Made by a program: the position numbers and the translations under genes
Assembly (NCBI RefSeq): GCF_035222375.1
Contig: NW_026946363.1
Coordinates: 5,022,001-5,086,000 of the forward strand
Direction of reading: 5' to 3'
DNA from: Podospora pseudocomata
Lineage: Eukaryota; Ascomycota; Sordariomycetes; Sordariales; Podosporaceae
Length of the DNA: 64,000 nucleotides
In this document: in pieces, positions 11,944 through 24,830 of the stretch
How positions within the stretch are numbered: the first letter of the stretch is position 1
How the letters are laid out: each line of letters starts with the position of its first letter
Notes under the pieces: model-generated
Told to the model about the DNA's origin: nothing
Databases searched by the model: none
Seen by the model: the letters and a program-made list of their open reading frames with translations, nothing else

Positions 11944-14900
11944 CTTGGGTTAGGGTGGGTGGAAGTGCTTCCAACAACCTCCAGTCGCCGTCACGCCGTG
12001 ATTACCGATTAAACCAGTGTGCTGAACAGATCGTGAAATTAACGAGATGCAAGTCCTGCAGCAAATCTCGAAGATTGCTGCCAAACTTTGAATGTCGAAA
12101 TGGACAGAAGACTCCTAAAACAGGGTGCTAAAGAGAGCCAACTTTTCACGAACGAGCAGACCGGTAGACGGGACGGAGACGGCGACTGGAGTAGAGTTAT
12201 TTTTCGCAAGAGGCATCGTGTGTGTGTCCCTTCGCTTTGTTGGAGCGGAAGAGCGGTGGTTGAGGCTATATGGCAGCTAGTTGCGTACCATAAGGGGCGG
12301 GAGGCGAGGTGTTGTTGAGGGTGGTTGGTGTAAGGGTGCAATCGTATGGATGGCTAACAGCGGGTCGAGACTCGACGATCGGATTCGCAATAGCTGAAGA
12401 TGCAGGCGTGGTGGACTAGGTGGTCCTTGACAGTGGCAGGCTATGCAGGTACCGATCGGCTGTCTCTCTCCAACTGCGGTGTGGCTGCGAGGCCGACGGA
12501 CTCTTTAAAGTGAGAGTATGGTGATGGCGACGGCCTGAGGAGAGCGGCAATGTGACTCCTATGAAGCGCGTGTCTTCTGGGGCGACCTAAGATAAGCTGC
12601 TGGCTACGGGTGGCCCCCCTGGTCTGGATGACTCTTCCCGTTAGATTCAGAGTGGCGAAGGCCTAACCGACTGTTGCCGCTAGGTGAAAACAGGTGGCCC
12701 CAACTGGCAGTGTGCCCCCTGTGGTCTGTGTGGTGTGACCTGGCGCTCAGCAACGGAAGCCTGAAAACGGGTCTTTCAGAAGGGCTGTGGCGACTTGGTA
12801 GTCACCGGGCTGGTTAAGCTGCCTGTGCAGCTCAAAAGGGGGGGGAAAAAATGAGTGGTTAGGTAGCGTTCTCGCGAAGCTCCCTCTTTTTCTCGCCTTT
12901 GTTCGACAGGCGGCGGATTCCTTGTTCTTTTTTGAGGGATGGTGTGGTGTATACGGTATTGGAGAAACACAGAGCCAGCGGGGTGAGTGTGTGACGGTTG
13001 CTTGGCTGTTGTTGACGAGAGCGGCGCAGAGGCTGACTCCGCGGGCTGCTGAAGAAAGATGATGAACTCGGTGGAGGAATGTCTGTTGGTCCTATTTTCC
13101 TTTGTCGCAGAGTGCAAGCGAATGCCGCGCGAACAAGAGAAAACGTTGCTAGACAAACAGGCAGGCAATCAGGAGAACGGAAAGATACCAGAGAGTAGAG
13201 ATGTAACAAATTAAATTAAGAGTAGTGAGGAGAGATGGTCCGTCCAGATCTCACAAGCAGACTGCCAAAGAGTCGCTTCTTCCTAGATCTTGAAGTTGAG
13301 CATGATGGCTGCTCGATGGGGAAGAGAAGAGAAGGGAGCGTTTTGGCCTGGCTCCTGGGTGCCGAGTAGTTTTGAATGGGGACTCCCTGGGGTCACTGGG
13401 AGATGCCCACAAGTGCCAACGAATTGCCAAACCGCCAGCAAGCCCGTCGCATGCACAAGACAACCTTGCTCCCCACTTTGTTATGCACGCTCCACCCCTT
13501 CACCAACTCCACCCTTCGAATGTTCCCACCTTTTCCATCGACAGCCTGCACGAGCCACTTTTGTTCTTCACTCGTTCATGGACAGAACTTCCTTTCACGA
13601 CGCATTCGCACTTTTGTCCCCCCTCCTTTCTGGCTGCAGCAAGACGGCAAGCACAATTTGCCAACATCGGTGGCTGTTCCTATGCCCCGTCATCCCCTCC
13701 TCTCCCCTTCCCACGCCGCCATCCTCAGCACATTCAAACACGGAGGAATAGTAAACTATGATATACCCTATCTCATCGCCTAGCGCCATAGCTTACTTCC
13801 ATTCTCATGCAGCCAGGCCAACCTAGAGGTCATCATCGCGAGGACTCGAGTGTCCATCATCAGTTCCTAAGTCCAACCCCTCGCCCCTCCTCCCTCTTCA
13901 CACGGCCACCAACTCTCTGCGAGACACTCTTGCAGTTTCAACTCACCCGTAGGAGGGATGGGATGGCATCGCCCATCTCCTGATTGGCTATGTTACTGCA
14001 TGGCAGAAGGGGGCGGGAAATCTGGGTTGCAGGAGCGTGGCCAGTTCATCCATCCAAGTTGCTCACAAAGCAGATTACCCCTGTCTAGCGCCTGGACTGT
14101 TCTCAAAACAGCTAGCCCGCAACTAAAGGCGCAGGATGCATCATCACTCATCAGCACGGTGTTGATCCTGCCACACAGTCATCATTTCTTTCATTTCTCA
14201 ACCCTCCGCCTTCATCAAGCTCTTGATCGAGGCAACAACCTCACATCAACGAAGCTTGTGGCATGAGAATAACATCGCGATGGTGACATCTTACAACGTG
14301 GATTGGAAATGCTCGGGGCTTGGGTTGATTCACCGCAGTGGAGGGAGTGACCGAGAGGCCTCATGAGTGATGAGTGAGGGAGTCTTGGCTGCGAAACATC
14401 GTCGACTCACTTTCACAGCTGAGTTCGGAGTGTTGCACAGCTGACCAGGGTTGGTTGGAACGGCAGTCTCGAACACCACCAAGTCTTTCGCGACCACCGA
14501 GAGGTGTGTCAGTGAATGCAACACCCCTCCTTCATGGAGATTCAAATGATGCCCAATATGGGTGAGAAGAGAGGCATCTGTTTTATGATTTGGATGTTCA
14601 CAAATCATTCTCCAAGAGACGTAAATCTGGCATTGCGGTCAGTCATAATTTGGGCCCGCATTTCCTACCATCGACTCGGAAAACTGGATGGTCGGCGACC
14701 GGCAATAGACAGAGTCCGTTTCTCGTTGGCCCAGTGCACGCTACGGAGAAACCCTCCAAGGCAGTGACGCATATTCATGGATCGCTCGCACTCACAGCCG
14801 CGTTCCCTCATCAGTTCAGTGTCCCTAAATTTATCTTTGACCAGGCATTTACACAGCCAAACTCCATATCCCGTTAGTAACATACCCAGCAATCATCTAG

Positions 14901-17900
14901 GTCCATGATCACATCACAAGTCTAGCCTGTTCTCAAGATTGCTTGAACACTTGCAGCTTATCTGCTACAGTTGCGCAATCGTATCAGTGCTCTCCCGTCC
15001 CGTCACTACCGGCGCCCAGACCTTCTAGAATGAAGTCGCTCCACCATGCTACCACCAGGGCATCTCCGGGAGGTCTGGAGACCGTTTCATGCCTCCGGAC
15101 AGGAATGAAATCTCCAGATATTCAGAAGCCTCGATACGACTTCCCAAGTATGACTCTCTCGGGTCCTGATACAAATGTTTGTCGATCATGTGTTGAGTCC
15201 AAAAATGGCCATGTCCTGGGTTCCCCGCAAAAGGCTGTGCTCGGGAGGCTCAAGCCCCATCAATGCCCCCCCTCACACAGCCAGTCGGGGTACTATGTAT
15301 ATGGTCAACCACTTTTTACGACCGAGAAAAAAGAATATCGCCTTGTCTGGACGAACGAATGCCACCGCTACCTTGGAGAGTTATGGGCTTCATGATGGCT
15401 TCGTTCATCGTGGGTCGCGCAAGTCGGCCGTGTCCACTTGCACAGTGGCCACTGGCTGTTTAAGGTGTTGGTTCCCTTTGTCAACCTCAAGATCTGCCTC
15501 TCATTCGTCGCCATATATCGCCATATAACCTTCCTCCACTCATAGCTGTACCAAGTCATGCAGTGTTGTCCTGCACACATCACCAAACCCCCACCGAGAC
15601 ACTCGATGGCCAGACGACCCAGCTCCTTCGTCGACGCCTATCGGCCTTCCATCCGGCGCTGTGTTGGCACAGTTCGCATGGATAGCTGGCCTGGACGCGT
15701 AACACAACCCTCAAAGTTTTTCTTTCTATCAGGCCTGACCGCAAGATTTGGCCTTGTCGCACCTCAACCGTTGTCCAATCACAGTGGGAACTAACTTTCA
15801 CCCCGCCCCTCAAGGCTGTCACCATGACACCAAAAGAGAGTCGTGAAAGTGGCTCGCCATGAGACGCCCGTTCTTGATGCAGAGCAACCCAATGTCCAAG
15901 CACTCCACTGCCAGTGCCTTCTCGCAAGGCAGAAGGACCAGGGGGAATCATCACAAGTGTTGCTTTTTCGCACTTCACGCCGTTCTCGGCCATTTGCCTG
16001 TTGCGTACGCTGATCACGCCTTCGGCAGGTTTTATCTTTGCTTCAGTTAATGACCGGTTCTCAAGAGGTCGAGACGAGCTGGAAACCTCTGGTTCAGCCC
16101 CGCCCAGACTTTCCTCCACCATGACTCAACTCCAAAGATCACAACTTCCTTACCAAAAGTCAACACATGACCCGCGATATCGGATCTTTTGTCTCGGTCC
16201 CTGCCAACACTAGAGGGCTGATGCGATAATACACTATGGAATCACCGGCACCAGCCGTTCATGTGTATGGAGATCCAACATCTCGGTCGCCGATAGGATG
16301 GAATTGCTCTCGGCGACATTGTGGAAATCGCGTTGTCGTCAGCTGTTAAGCATCTCACGGGATCAAACCCGCTGCAGAATTCCCATGCTGCTGCTGTTTC
16401 CGTCTCCGTGCGGCGGGTTCTTACCGCGCGGCCCAGCGGCTGAATGTCTTGTATGATACCCGGTTGGGGGCGCTTGTGAGGCGGTCACAGTTAGCAGATC
16501 AGTCTTGTAGGTTGCTGATCTCGAAATCATTCCACATTTGCACATATTACCATACCTACTCTTACGAGAGCCTTCCCCTGTAGGTTGCCTGGACAATAAC
16601 CACCCGGTAACAATCTAGAGATATTGTCGCGGGCGGCGCCGGGCTGAGTTTACCTGCTTCGGGTGCCTCGAATAACCGCCAAGGCTCAGATCCGACTTGC
16701 TCATCATCGTGATGCTCCACACCAACCGGGCTCTTTGGAAACACCATGATGGCCAAAGAAGCCTTTCCAAGGCGAAAGACGGGAGAGATCTACGCTGAAG
16801 CTGAAAGGGGGGCTCCGCAATAATTATTGACTCGGCTGGCCTCGTCCAGGCGACAAGAGTCACCACCTGCAAGACTGATCAACCCCTCGACCAAGACCCT
16901 CTATTCAGCTCTTTGCCCGGTACTTGGCTTGTCAAAGACAAGCCAATAACACTACTCGGATTTCCCGAGGCCGGAGAGCAGCACCGTGAATGGGAGGGAG
17001 CTAAAAGATGGTGCTGAGTGGTAATTCAAAAGGTTTGAGTCAGCCACCGACCACGGAGACCGTGAGATGATGATGATATGGAATATTGCTCTTGGCTTTC
17101 CACAGGGTCCTCCTCCTCCTGCTCCTCCTGCTCCTCCTCGGCTTCGTCATAAATTTGAGGCTGAGTATTTGTCAAACAAGTTATGGGGATAAAACCTTCC
17201 CAGTCTGGTGTTGTTGCTGTGTGGTTTGCTTGGGAAAATTGATGCCCCACATTTTTCTTGGTGGTTCGGAACCTGTCATCGTTCATTCGTTCTCTCTCGG
17301 CCGAAGGATGACGATCGCGGGGACGGGGATGGGTGAGGGACCCGATGAACTACCGACCAGCTTTCACATCCACCATCAATTTTCAATAAAATAAAAAAAT
17401 AAAAAAATAAACAATTAAAAAAGGCTTGCATTGCGGACTCCCCGATCGCGCTTTGTCTTGCCGAGGGAAATAGTACAATTCAAAAGGACACTGCCGCCTA
17501 TTTTGGATGGTGGTTGGAGGATAGAGAGCATGAGATGCGGTTCATCAAACAGGCACAGGCAACAAAAGTGTGGGGCCAAGGCAGCAGTGGGTTTGGGGGG
17601 TTGGTTCCACTTTTGACCTCGTTCGTACTGCAGAGCAACACCAGTTATTCTTGACCAGAAACTCCGTCGGGAAGATCGGGACAGGTTCAACTATGGGATC
17701 TCGGATGTGAGGCTGTTGTCTTGGTTGTATGGGTAGCCAACGTGACAACTGGCCTCGACGAGGACCATGATGAACTACACACATGAGAAATAGGGCTGGA
17801 AACCGGAACCCACGGGGAGGCGAATCACAGATAGGGGATTAGATATTACGAACTTGAGCCAGCGGAGAGTTGAGTCGAAGGGGAAGGTAGGTGATCCTTT

Positions 17901-20900
17901 AGCAGCAGTTGTGGTACAAGCTAAATGAGGCAACGCAAAAGGGCAGGTTAGCTACACACCATTACGGGCTTGGTCATCCAACCATCTCTCACGAAAAGTC
18001 AGCAGTGGATTTGCCCACATTTGCCCTTGAGCGTAGGATACGAAGAATGTGGCAATTGAGAGCCTGTCATTCTCGCTCAATCTTTTAACCTTGATCCCTA
18101 CCTACTTGGTTTCTGAGGGGATGGGTATCTCATGTGATTTCAAGCTTTGAAACTCTCACGAGGTACGCCGAGGGGGGCGTTGAGTATGAGGATGGGAGGG
18201 GAAGGAAGGTAAGCCGAAACTTACCGGGGCTGCTGTTGGTGGAATTCTGGCCCGATCGATCGGAAAGCTCTTATTTTCTGGGTTTGGAAAGTGCGAGAGT
18301 TTGAACGCGGCGCAGTTGGCTTACGACAATAGTGAGTGAAATTTCGAAGGTGAGGTGAGGGGGGTTAAGGTGAGGTGGGGGAATGGGCTTGCCGTGATTT
18401 GCCTCCGTCACTAGAGTGAAGTCACTTGTTCACTTCATTCATCACAGCTAGCTTATTGCCACATCGGAACCTTGCTTGTGATGTGGGATCTTGCCATTCG
18501 CGGCGTTGTGCACGTATCTGACCATGAAGGACACGATAGTCACACAGAGGACACATTTACCTGGGGTCAAGCTCGCATCTGATCGAGCCTTGCTGATGAT
18601 GATAGCGGCAAGTTGTGAGGATTTCACTTTACACATGAGCAAGAGCCTCATTCGGTGCGGGCTATTTACTTCGTCACAGTCGTACAGGTGGCCAGTCACT
18701 CGCTCGTGCATAGTTTTTCGTTCACTCAGTCATACAATCTGCCTTCATTCTGTGGCCCCCATGTGTAGGCCTTTTGATCTGGCTTCACTTTCATTTCCCC
18801 CATATCTCAATTGCCAGGCATGATAATCACGCTCGAGATATGAGATGACAAGCAAGCAGACAGGCAACAAGGTGAGGCAAGGTGAAGCAAGCTCACTACG
18901 AGGCCTCACACAAAACCAGTCACATACCTCATGAAGTTTTCAACAGCCCGCCTCAACCCGAGTACGATCACCCTCACACAGACTGCCTCACCTGCCTTGC
19001 CCATCTTCCCGCTCTGTGTCCTCCACAACAAACATGCCGGTCGTTCACAACCCCAGCCCTGTGATAATCAACAGGTTACATACCTCTGGCCCCCTACATT
19101 GCCCTAGATCGTAGAAACAGCTCGGCAAACATTCTTTGCCTATTGGCTCCCGGTGGAATGACAGCACTCGACCAAGAAGTGATACCCATATCACCTCACA
19201 CAAATTACCCAGTGAAATGGTATGGTATCATGGTGCCACAAACAAACAAACAAACACTCTTTCCATTCGGTAAGAGTGTTATGTATGAGGGGGTCGTAGA
19301 CAGATCGGCCGCCTTGCCGCTGCTGAGCCGTGGTGGAAACATGGGGGAGGCCATGATCGTGACCCATACACACTTTACAAGCCGGCAAAGGTAGGGTCAG
19401 AGAGGCCAACCATGGGGGCCAAGGCTCGTCATTTAGATGGAAATGAGTGTGCTTTGTTGACCGTCAGTCTGAAGGCCATGTATGATGATGTGGTCATCAT
19501 AAGGCTTTGCCAACAAGACACATAGGCACGTAAGAGGGGTAGATTACTGCACTCTGATGGGAACAAGCCCGTGTTTGGATAAGTATCTAATATTGGAACT
19601 CAGAGCTTGTGTGGATGATTCGGTGAAGCTCTGCTAAGGTGGAAACAAATCATGATGATTCTGCAAGGTACCTTAGGTGGCTATGAATCATACCTGCCTC
19701 ACTCACCCACATCCTCACTTTGTAAGGGGTAGCTACCGGCAGGTGATCCCACAACTAGAATAAACATGTTATCAACCAAAGTACCTTGTGGCCGCTTAAA
19801 GTCATCGTGGATATGTTTACTCACTCATGCTTGATCTCCATGTTCTGCTTCCTTGCCCAAGTCATGAACGAGCAGCTATCATCATCAACCCAATGACCAA
19901 GAGTTTGATACTCAGGGTAAGTTCGGTCCATCGTAATAAACTTGCATGACATCCACACTTCAATGGAGGTACACCAGACCCCAAAAGAAGTACACCGTTC
20001 TTGCTCGCCGTGACCAGCCAAGTAATGATCTCGTGCATATGCCCCCCTCACAAGGAACCAAAAGGGGTAGACCGACTCTCATTCTATCCGGCCAGCCAAA
20101 AATGGGAAAAAGCCTAATGCAATGTCACAGATCATCACCCCCCAGACTTGAAACTGCAATAGTGACATTGTTTCGGGACAGTCTTCTCAACACGACATAA
20201 TCCACAAAGTATACACCTAGTTACTCGACAATATTCCCCCTTGACCACGACACCACCTACCTTACCAGCCCAGAGTCATACCCCCCTATTAGTCTCTGCC
20301 AATTCACCAGCAACATGTAGATACAACAAGGAAGGGTATCCCGCAAGTCATAACCCGCGAGCCCATACCTAGGTGCTCGAAATAGTTCCCCACGATCAGA
20401 TACCTACTACCAAGGTAAGATGGAGACAAACACAAGCCCCCGGATGAGTCAAGCCTGTGTGGTCACAAACATTCGCCATCATCACAGTTACTCATGCTTG
20501 TATGACGCATACGGCGTAATAAAAAAAAAACACCTACCTATCGCGATTGACAGTCGTGATCATTATTCACAAGACTTGTCACTCCCAGCTGACTGCTGTT
20601 GGGTTGTTGGGCACCGACGGCGAGACTCGCTTCTTAATCACGAAAGCTTCAGGCAAAAGTAGAGTCAAAACAACAATACAAGACGGAGGTGGGGGGACTT
20701 GACTTACGATTGATGATGAATCATCCTGACAAGGAGTTACAATTGGGCAGCTCAAGGCCAACAAACACCAACCGTCATACCACATGGAGAACATCTAGGA
20801 TGGAGTCAGAACTCTAGTCGCCAACAATGTAACAATCATTGCCAGATAGGAGAACATATCCATTGAGCAAGGTAACCAACTACCGAGGATGTATACGAGC

Positions 20901-21296
20901 CTCCCAACCCAAACCAGTTCGGCCACCCCAAGACGAAACGCATCCCACCACCCCTTTACTTGAGAGAAAGCGATACAATGCAGTGTTCCAATAACAACCA
21001 GTGGCGATGTGTCTCCCCTCATGCAGCAATTGATGTTGACACCAACTCAGCATGAGCACCAGCAAGAGAGAAGCTGTTTCTGAAAGCATGGCGATAATCG
21101 ATGGTCTGGTACTAATCATACAAAACTAAACCACCTATTGGGCCCTTGCTGTATATTTCCTGCCACTTTTGATGCTTTTCCCTTTGCAACCATATCCGCC
21201 GTTTCAGAAAAAAAAAGAGGAAAAAGCAATCGCCAAACTAATTAAAAGTGAGGAGTGGTATGCCAGGGCCATGCTCAACAAACACCAACAACTCGT
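11944..21296. other. 9.35-kb stretch without a recognisable gene
   Basis: This lies between the start of the cyclin gene and the stop of SUB2, both on minus, so at least the left part is likely leader and promoter of the cyclin gene. I checked the longer open frames (180 codons at 15580-16122 minus; 153 codons at 13290-13751 plus; 150 codons at 14943-15395 plus) and found no conserved motif or spliceable chain. There is no tRNA with a clear B box, no dispersed 5S gene that I could recognise and no transposon ends. Local features are an A-rich patch near 17385-17425, a GAG-rich patch near 17100-17140 and a region open in all three plus frames (13376-13751). Non-coding RNAs cannot be excluded. 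Confidence 0.5.
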
Positions 21297-23370
21297 CTAA
21301 GAGGCCATGTAGGTGGAGGCATCGATACCCTCCTTGGGGAACTCACTAGTAAACAGTTAGCAGACAATTCCGGAAGTTGACTAGGGAGGTATTACGTACG
21401 GAAGAGCGACCTCGAAGCGTTTCTCAATGGCTTGGAGGACCTCCTTGTCCTGCTCGGTGGTCACGAAGGAGATGGCGAGACCCTTGGTACCGAAACGTCC
21501 AGCACGACCGACACGGTGGAGGTAGGAATCGGCATCAGCGGGCATGTCGTAGTTGATAGCGAGGTTGATCCGCTCGATATCGATACCACGGCCGAAAACG
21601 TCGGTGGCCACGCAGATACGCTTGTTGAACTCCTTGAACTCTTTGTATCTCTTGATACGCTCCTCTTGGCTGACACCGGAGTGGACGGCAATCGAAGGGA
21701 AGTTGCACTCGCGGAGGAGCTTATCCAGCTCGGTAGCGCGCAGGGTGCTTTTGACGAAGATGATGACCTGGTTGAACTGGAGGTCGTCCAGGAGCTCGTT
21801 CAGCTTACGGTTCTTCTCCCTCTCTTCAAGGGCAAGATAGTACTGCTGCAAGCCGTGGAGCGTCAACTTGGTATCCTCATCGACGTAGTGCTCGGTGGGG
21901 TTCTGCATGAACTTCCGGCAAATGGGCTTGATCTCGTCGGACAAAGTGGCCGAAAACATCATCACCTGCTTCTGCTGAGGAGTAGCACGGAAGATCTCCT
22001 GCACGTCACGGCGCATGTCTGATAGATTATTAGCGGTTTGGCCCAAAAAAAACCACAAATGATAATCGCCTTACCAATCTGATCAAGCATCTTGTCGCAC
22101 TCATCGAGGACGAACATTCTGACACTGCCAAGACGGAGGTGCTTGTCGCGGACAAGGGCGTTCAAGCGGCCAGGTGTGCCGACAATGATGTGGGGGTGGG
22201 TATCCTTGTTCTTGAGTATCTCGGCATCCTTCTGGATAGGAGTACCACCGTAGAAGACGCCGGTCTTGATGTCGGGCATGTACTTGCTGAAGCGGTTGTA
22301 CTCGTTGCGAATCTGGAAGGCCAGCTCACGGGTGTGGCACATAACCAACACGGAGCACTCGCCGGCAACAGGCTCGACCTGCTGGAGGGTCGTGAGGACG
22401 AAGACGGCAGTCTTACCGAGACCGGACTTGGCCTGGCAGATGATGTCACCACCAAGCATAGCCTGGGGAATGGTGGTCTGTTGAACTGTAGTCGGGCATC
22501 GGATTAGAACTGGATACGCAAATTTGGACAGAACGATGTGTGGGAAGGTTCATCAGAAGCCCGTCCATCGTCGCAGCAAAGACATGTCGACCACTCCTCC
22601 TCCTACACCACCAATCTTATCCTTCCAAACCAAGGTGTGCCCCGAGACCAGCTGAGCGAGATGCGGAAAACGCGACCACCTGTCACGGCAACGACGTTCC
22701 CACGCATCCGCGAAAACCACGACCAAAGGCCTTGGATGATGGAGACGGGGGAACAAGGTCCCTTTGTGAAACCTCCCGAAGGAGTTCGAGGTATGGAGCT
22801 CCAGTGAGCAATGAAGCAACCTTGTCGCTTTCCAAGCGCCGACTCAACCCAAGCGCGACAGCCGAGGCCATCTATGAGAGGTTTCTCTTGCGCAAGAGCT
22901 CATTGGATTTTCCAGAAGCATGGTTTGCCACTCGGGGTCGCCCCCGAGCGGTCTGACGGTCGCATGGTGAAGAGTCACCAGGTGCTTGCGCAAAGCGCGT
23001 CGACGGCGCGCCAACCAATAGCTCCATCCGATGATAGTCTTGTTTCAAAAATTGCTTTGCGTAGCTTTGCCTTTGCTTGCGAGATGGACGGACCCGTGAT
23101 GATAGGAAGGAATAACGGGATGCTGGGGATGAGATTTGGTCACTAACCCTCCGAGGGATGTTCGAAACCGCAATCGGCAATCGCACGGAGAAGTTCAGGC
23201 TTCAACAGAAAGTCGCGGAAACCAGTCGAGTGAATACCGACATAGGAACCCTTCTTGTCGACATTTTGGGCGGCAGCGGCATCCGCCTTCTTGCCGTTGG
23301 AAGCGGGAGCGGTGGTCTCCTGGTTGAGCTCGTCGTCGGAGTAGTCGATGAGATCCTCCTCAGCAGACAT
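21297..23370 (-). CDS. SUB2: DECD-box RNA helicase SUB2/UAP56 (splicing and mRNA export)
   Basis: Four exons (23148-23370, 22075-22485, 21400-22018, 21297-21345) give 433 residues, the usual family length. All junctions restore conserved protein: [22 protein letters not shown], and [20 protein letters not shown] at the C-terminus. Landmarks are the Q-motif region ([11 protein letters not shown]), AKSGLGKT (about 93-100), TPGRL, the DECD box (202-205, the variant that defines this subfamily), [13 protein letters not shown] and HRVGRAGR. The protein is an ATPase that helps pre-spliceosome assembly and loads the TREX export complex. Introns 2 and 3 are 54-56 nt, while intron 1 is 662 nt. The last acceptor has a perfect TGCTAAC branch site. 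The gene diverges from RPR2. Confidence 0.97.
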
Positions 23371-23911
23371 GTTGGCTAGTTATTTGGCGAAAACTGGAAA
23401 CGGTTGCAAGGCTTGTCGTGAAAACAAAAGAGGCGATGGCGCCAAAAGTCGTCAGGAAGAGTCGCGTCTGGTGAAAAAAATAAATCACCGAGTGGAAAGT
23501 CGCAAGGTGAGAAGAAAAAGGCGCGCGTTGGTGATGAATACCAAGACTGTCAGATGGCGAGGGGTTGGCGCGTTGATGAGAAGAGGATGTCAGAAAAGGA
23601 AGCGAGGGAGCAGAAAGGCGAAAATAAGGTTGGAGGTCAAGCAGCACGCACAGCCTCAAAACCTGACCTCAATCAGCTCTAACCACGAGTGGCTTAGCCA
23701 GAGCCGGAAAGGTGCCGCTTGGCCCGTGCACTGGGCGCTGGTGGGGCCAACGGAACCGTCAGAGCACAGGCCACCCTGTGACAGTCCCAATTCACTTTTA
23801 ATTCACTTAGCCTTCTTGGCTGGGCAAGCTTTTTCTGTGTCAGTTGACATTCACAAACAATCGTGATAAAAAGAAAAGACAACTCGACCTTCATTCCAAT
23901 TTCCCTTCATC
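23371..23911. promoter_or_regulatory. Bidirectional promoter of SUB2 (-) and RPR2 (+)
   Basis: This 541-bp divergent spacer separates two RNA-processing genes, so a shared promoter region is likely from position. The right half has CT-rich leader sequence just before the RPR2 ATG. No specific factor site is claimed. Confidence 0.55.
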
Positions 23912-24385
23912 ATGGCAAAGGCAAAAAATGGTGGCGGCGGGGTGCAAAACAAGGCCATCTATTCTCGACTATCATTTCTTCAGCAAGCAGCCGTTTTCCT
24001 CTCGACAGCAACTCTGGACGGTGATGGTTCCAATATCTCAGAGCTCAACAGGGATCAAAACCCACCACTTCAAGGTGCTGGAAGACGTCTAGCAACTGAC
24101 TTGCGCGCTGTGTCCCTGAAGAGCCGGATTCGATTGAACCCAGCAGTAAAGCAGAGCATCTGCAAGTTCTGTGACTCGGTCCTAATTGACGGGGAGTCTT
24201 GCACTTCGGGAATCGAGAACAAGAGTAAGGGAGGTAGGAAGCCATGGGCCGATATTTTGGTTCGCAAGTGCCATGCTTGCGGCAAGGAGAGAAGGTATCC
24301 AGTGTGCACCAAGAGGACAAAGAGAAAGACAGAGAGGCCGGTTGCGACCCCCGATGAACCAGACATGATGGATCAAACTGGATGA
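23912..24385 (+). CDS. RPR2: RNase P/MRP zinc-ribbon subunit, Rpr2/Rpp21 family
   Basis: A single-exon frame of 157 residues. An N-terminal helical region (residues 14-75, with AIYSRLSFLQQAA and DLRAVSLKSRIRL) is followed by a zinc ribbon with CKFC (84-87) and CHAC (120-123), closed by GKERRYPVC. This helix-plus-ribbon layout is that of Rpr2/Rpp21/Snm1. The protein is a subunit of nuclear RNase P, which trims the 5' leader of precursor tRNA, or of the related RNase MRP. A single gene of this type is usual, so the assignment between Rpr2 and Snm1 is by overall fit and not certain. A basic Lys/Arg tail follows the ribbon. The frame needs no intron, and the ATG lies in CATCATGGC context. Confidence 0.88.
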   Translation: MAKAKNGGGGVQNKAIYSRLSFLQQAAVFLSTATLDGDGSNISELNRDQNPPLQGAGRRLATDLRAVSLKSRIRLNPAVKQSICKFCDSVLIDGESCTSGIENKSKGGRKPWADILVRKCHACGKERRYPVCTKRTKRKTERPVATPDEPDMMDQTG

Positions 24386-24830
24386 AGAATTCCGAACTTG
24401 AATGTCAGTTTATAATTTCCTCGGGGATGCATTGGTTTGCTTCTTGTAGATGAGGGACATATTCAAGGCCTAGGTGCCATGTCAGACAGCAAAACCGATG
24501 AGGAGATGTCGTCTCGAATCCCCAGGTGCCCTCGATATCCTTCAACATGGTCCTCAGAAACACCAGCATGGTACTACCCAGGTGATCAGACCAGAAGCTC
24601 TCAGCGTTCAAGGACACCAACTTTCCAGTGCCACCGTCAACAAACTGCAAGGCATCGGATATCAGTCGTTCCACCACCAAGCACCTGCTATCATTCGTCT
24701 CTATCTACACAGCAGTAACCATGCTGCCCACCAAACAGTCGAGTCACGCGTCTTCTGTCGCCATACGACAGAACTTCATCCCAGCGAACCACCCGCATTG
24801 TCTCAGAACCTGCACCTACCCGCCGGTCCT
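24386..24830. other. Convergent 3' flanks of RPR2 and HSK3
   Basis: This is 445 bp between two converging stop codons. A minus frame at 24405-24680 is open for 91 codons but begins without an ATG and matches nothing I know, so I treat it as untranslated 3' sequence. Confidence 0.5.

Noticed and set aside
15580-16122. 180-codon minus frame in the large gap
   Set aside because: The longest frame there, but with no recognisable domain and no splice partners.
16363-16380. Possible tRNA B-box-like sequence (GGATCAAACCCGC)
   Set aside because: The reverse complement deviates from the GTTCNANNC core, and no cloverleaf arms are found around it.
21432-22022. Long plus frame antisense to SUB2
   Set aside because: A shadow of the highly codon-biased SUB2 exon. 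The same holds for the long antisense frame at 53603-54679 opposite SND1.
22549-22555. TGATGA-like C box on minus near the 3' end of SUB2 intron 1
   Set aside because: No matching D box at a suitable distance within the intron; a snoRNA would have to extend into the exon.
22540-22956. 138-codon plus frame inside SUB2 intron 1
   Set aside because: It has no known motif and Arg/Pro/Ser-rich composition typical of chance frames, and it overlaps other open frames on both strands.
24405-24680. 91-codon minus frame between RPR2 and HSK3
   Set aside because: It reads rather protein-like but has no ATG start, no convincing exon partner and lies in the likely 3' UTR of HSK3.
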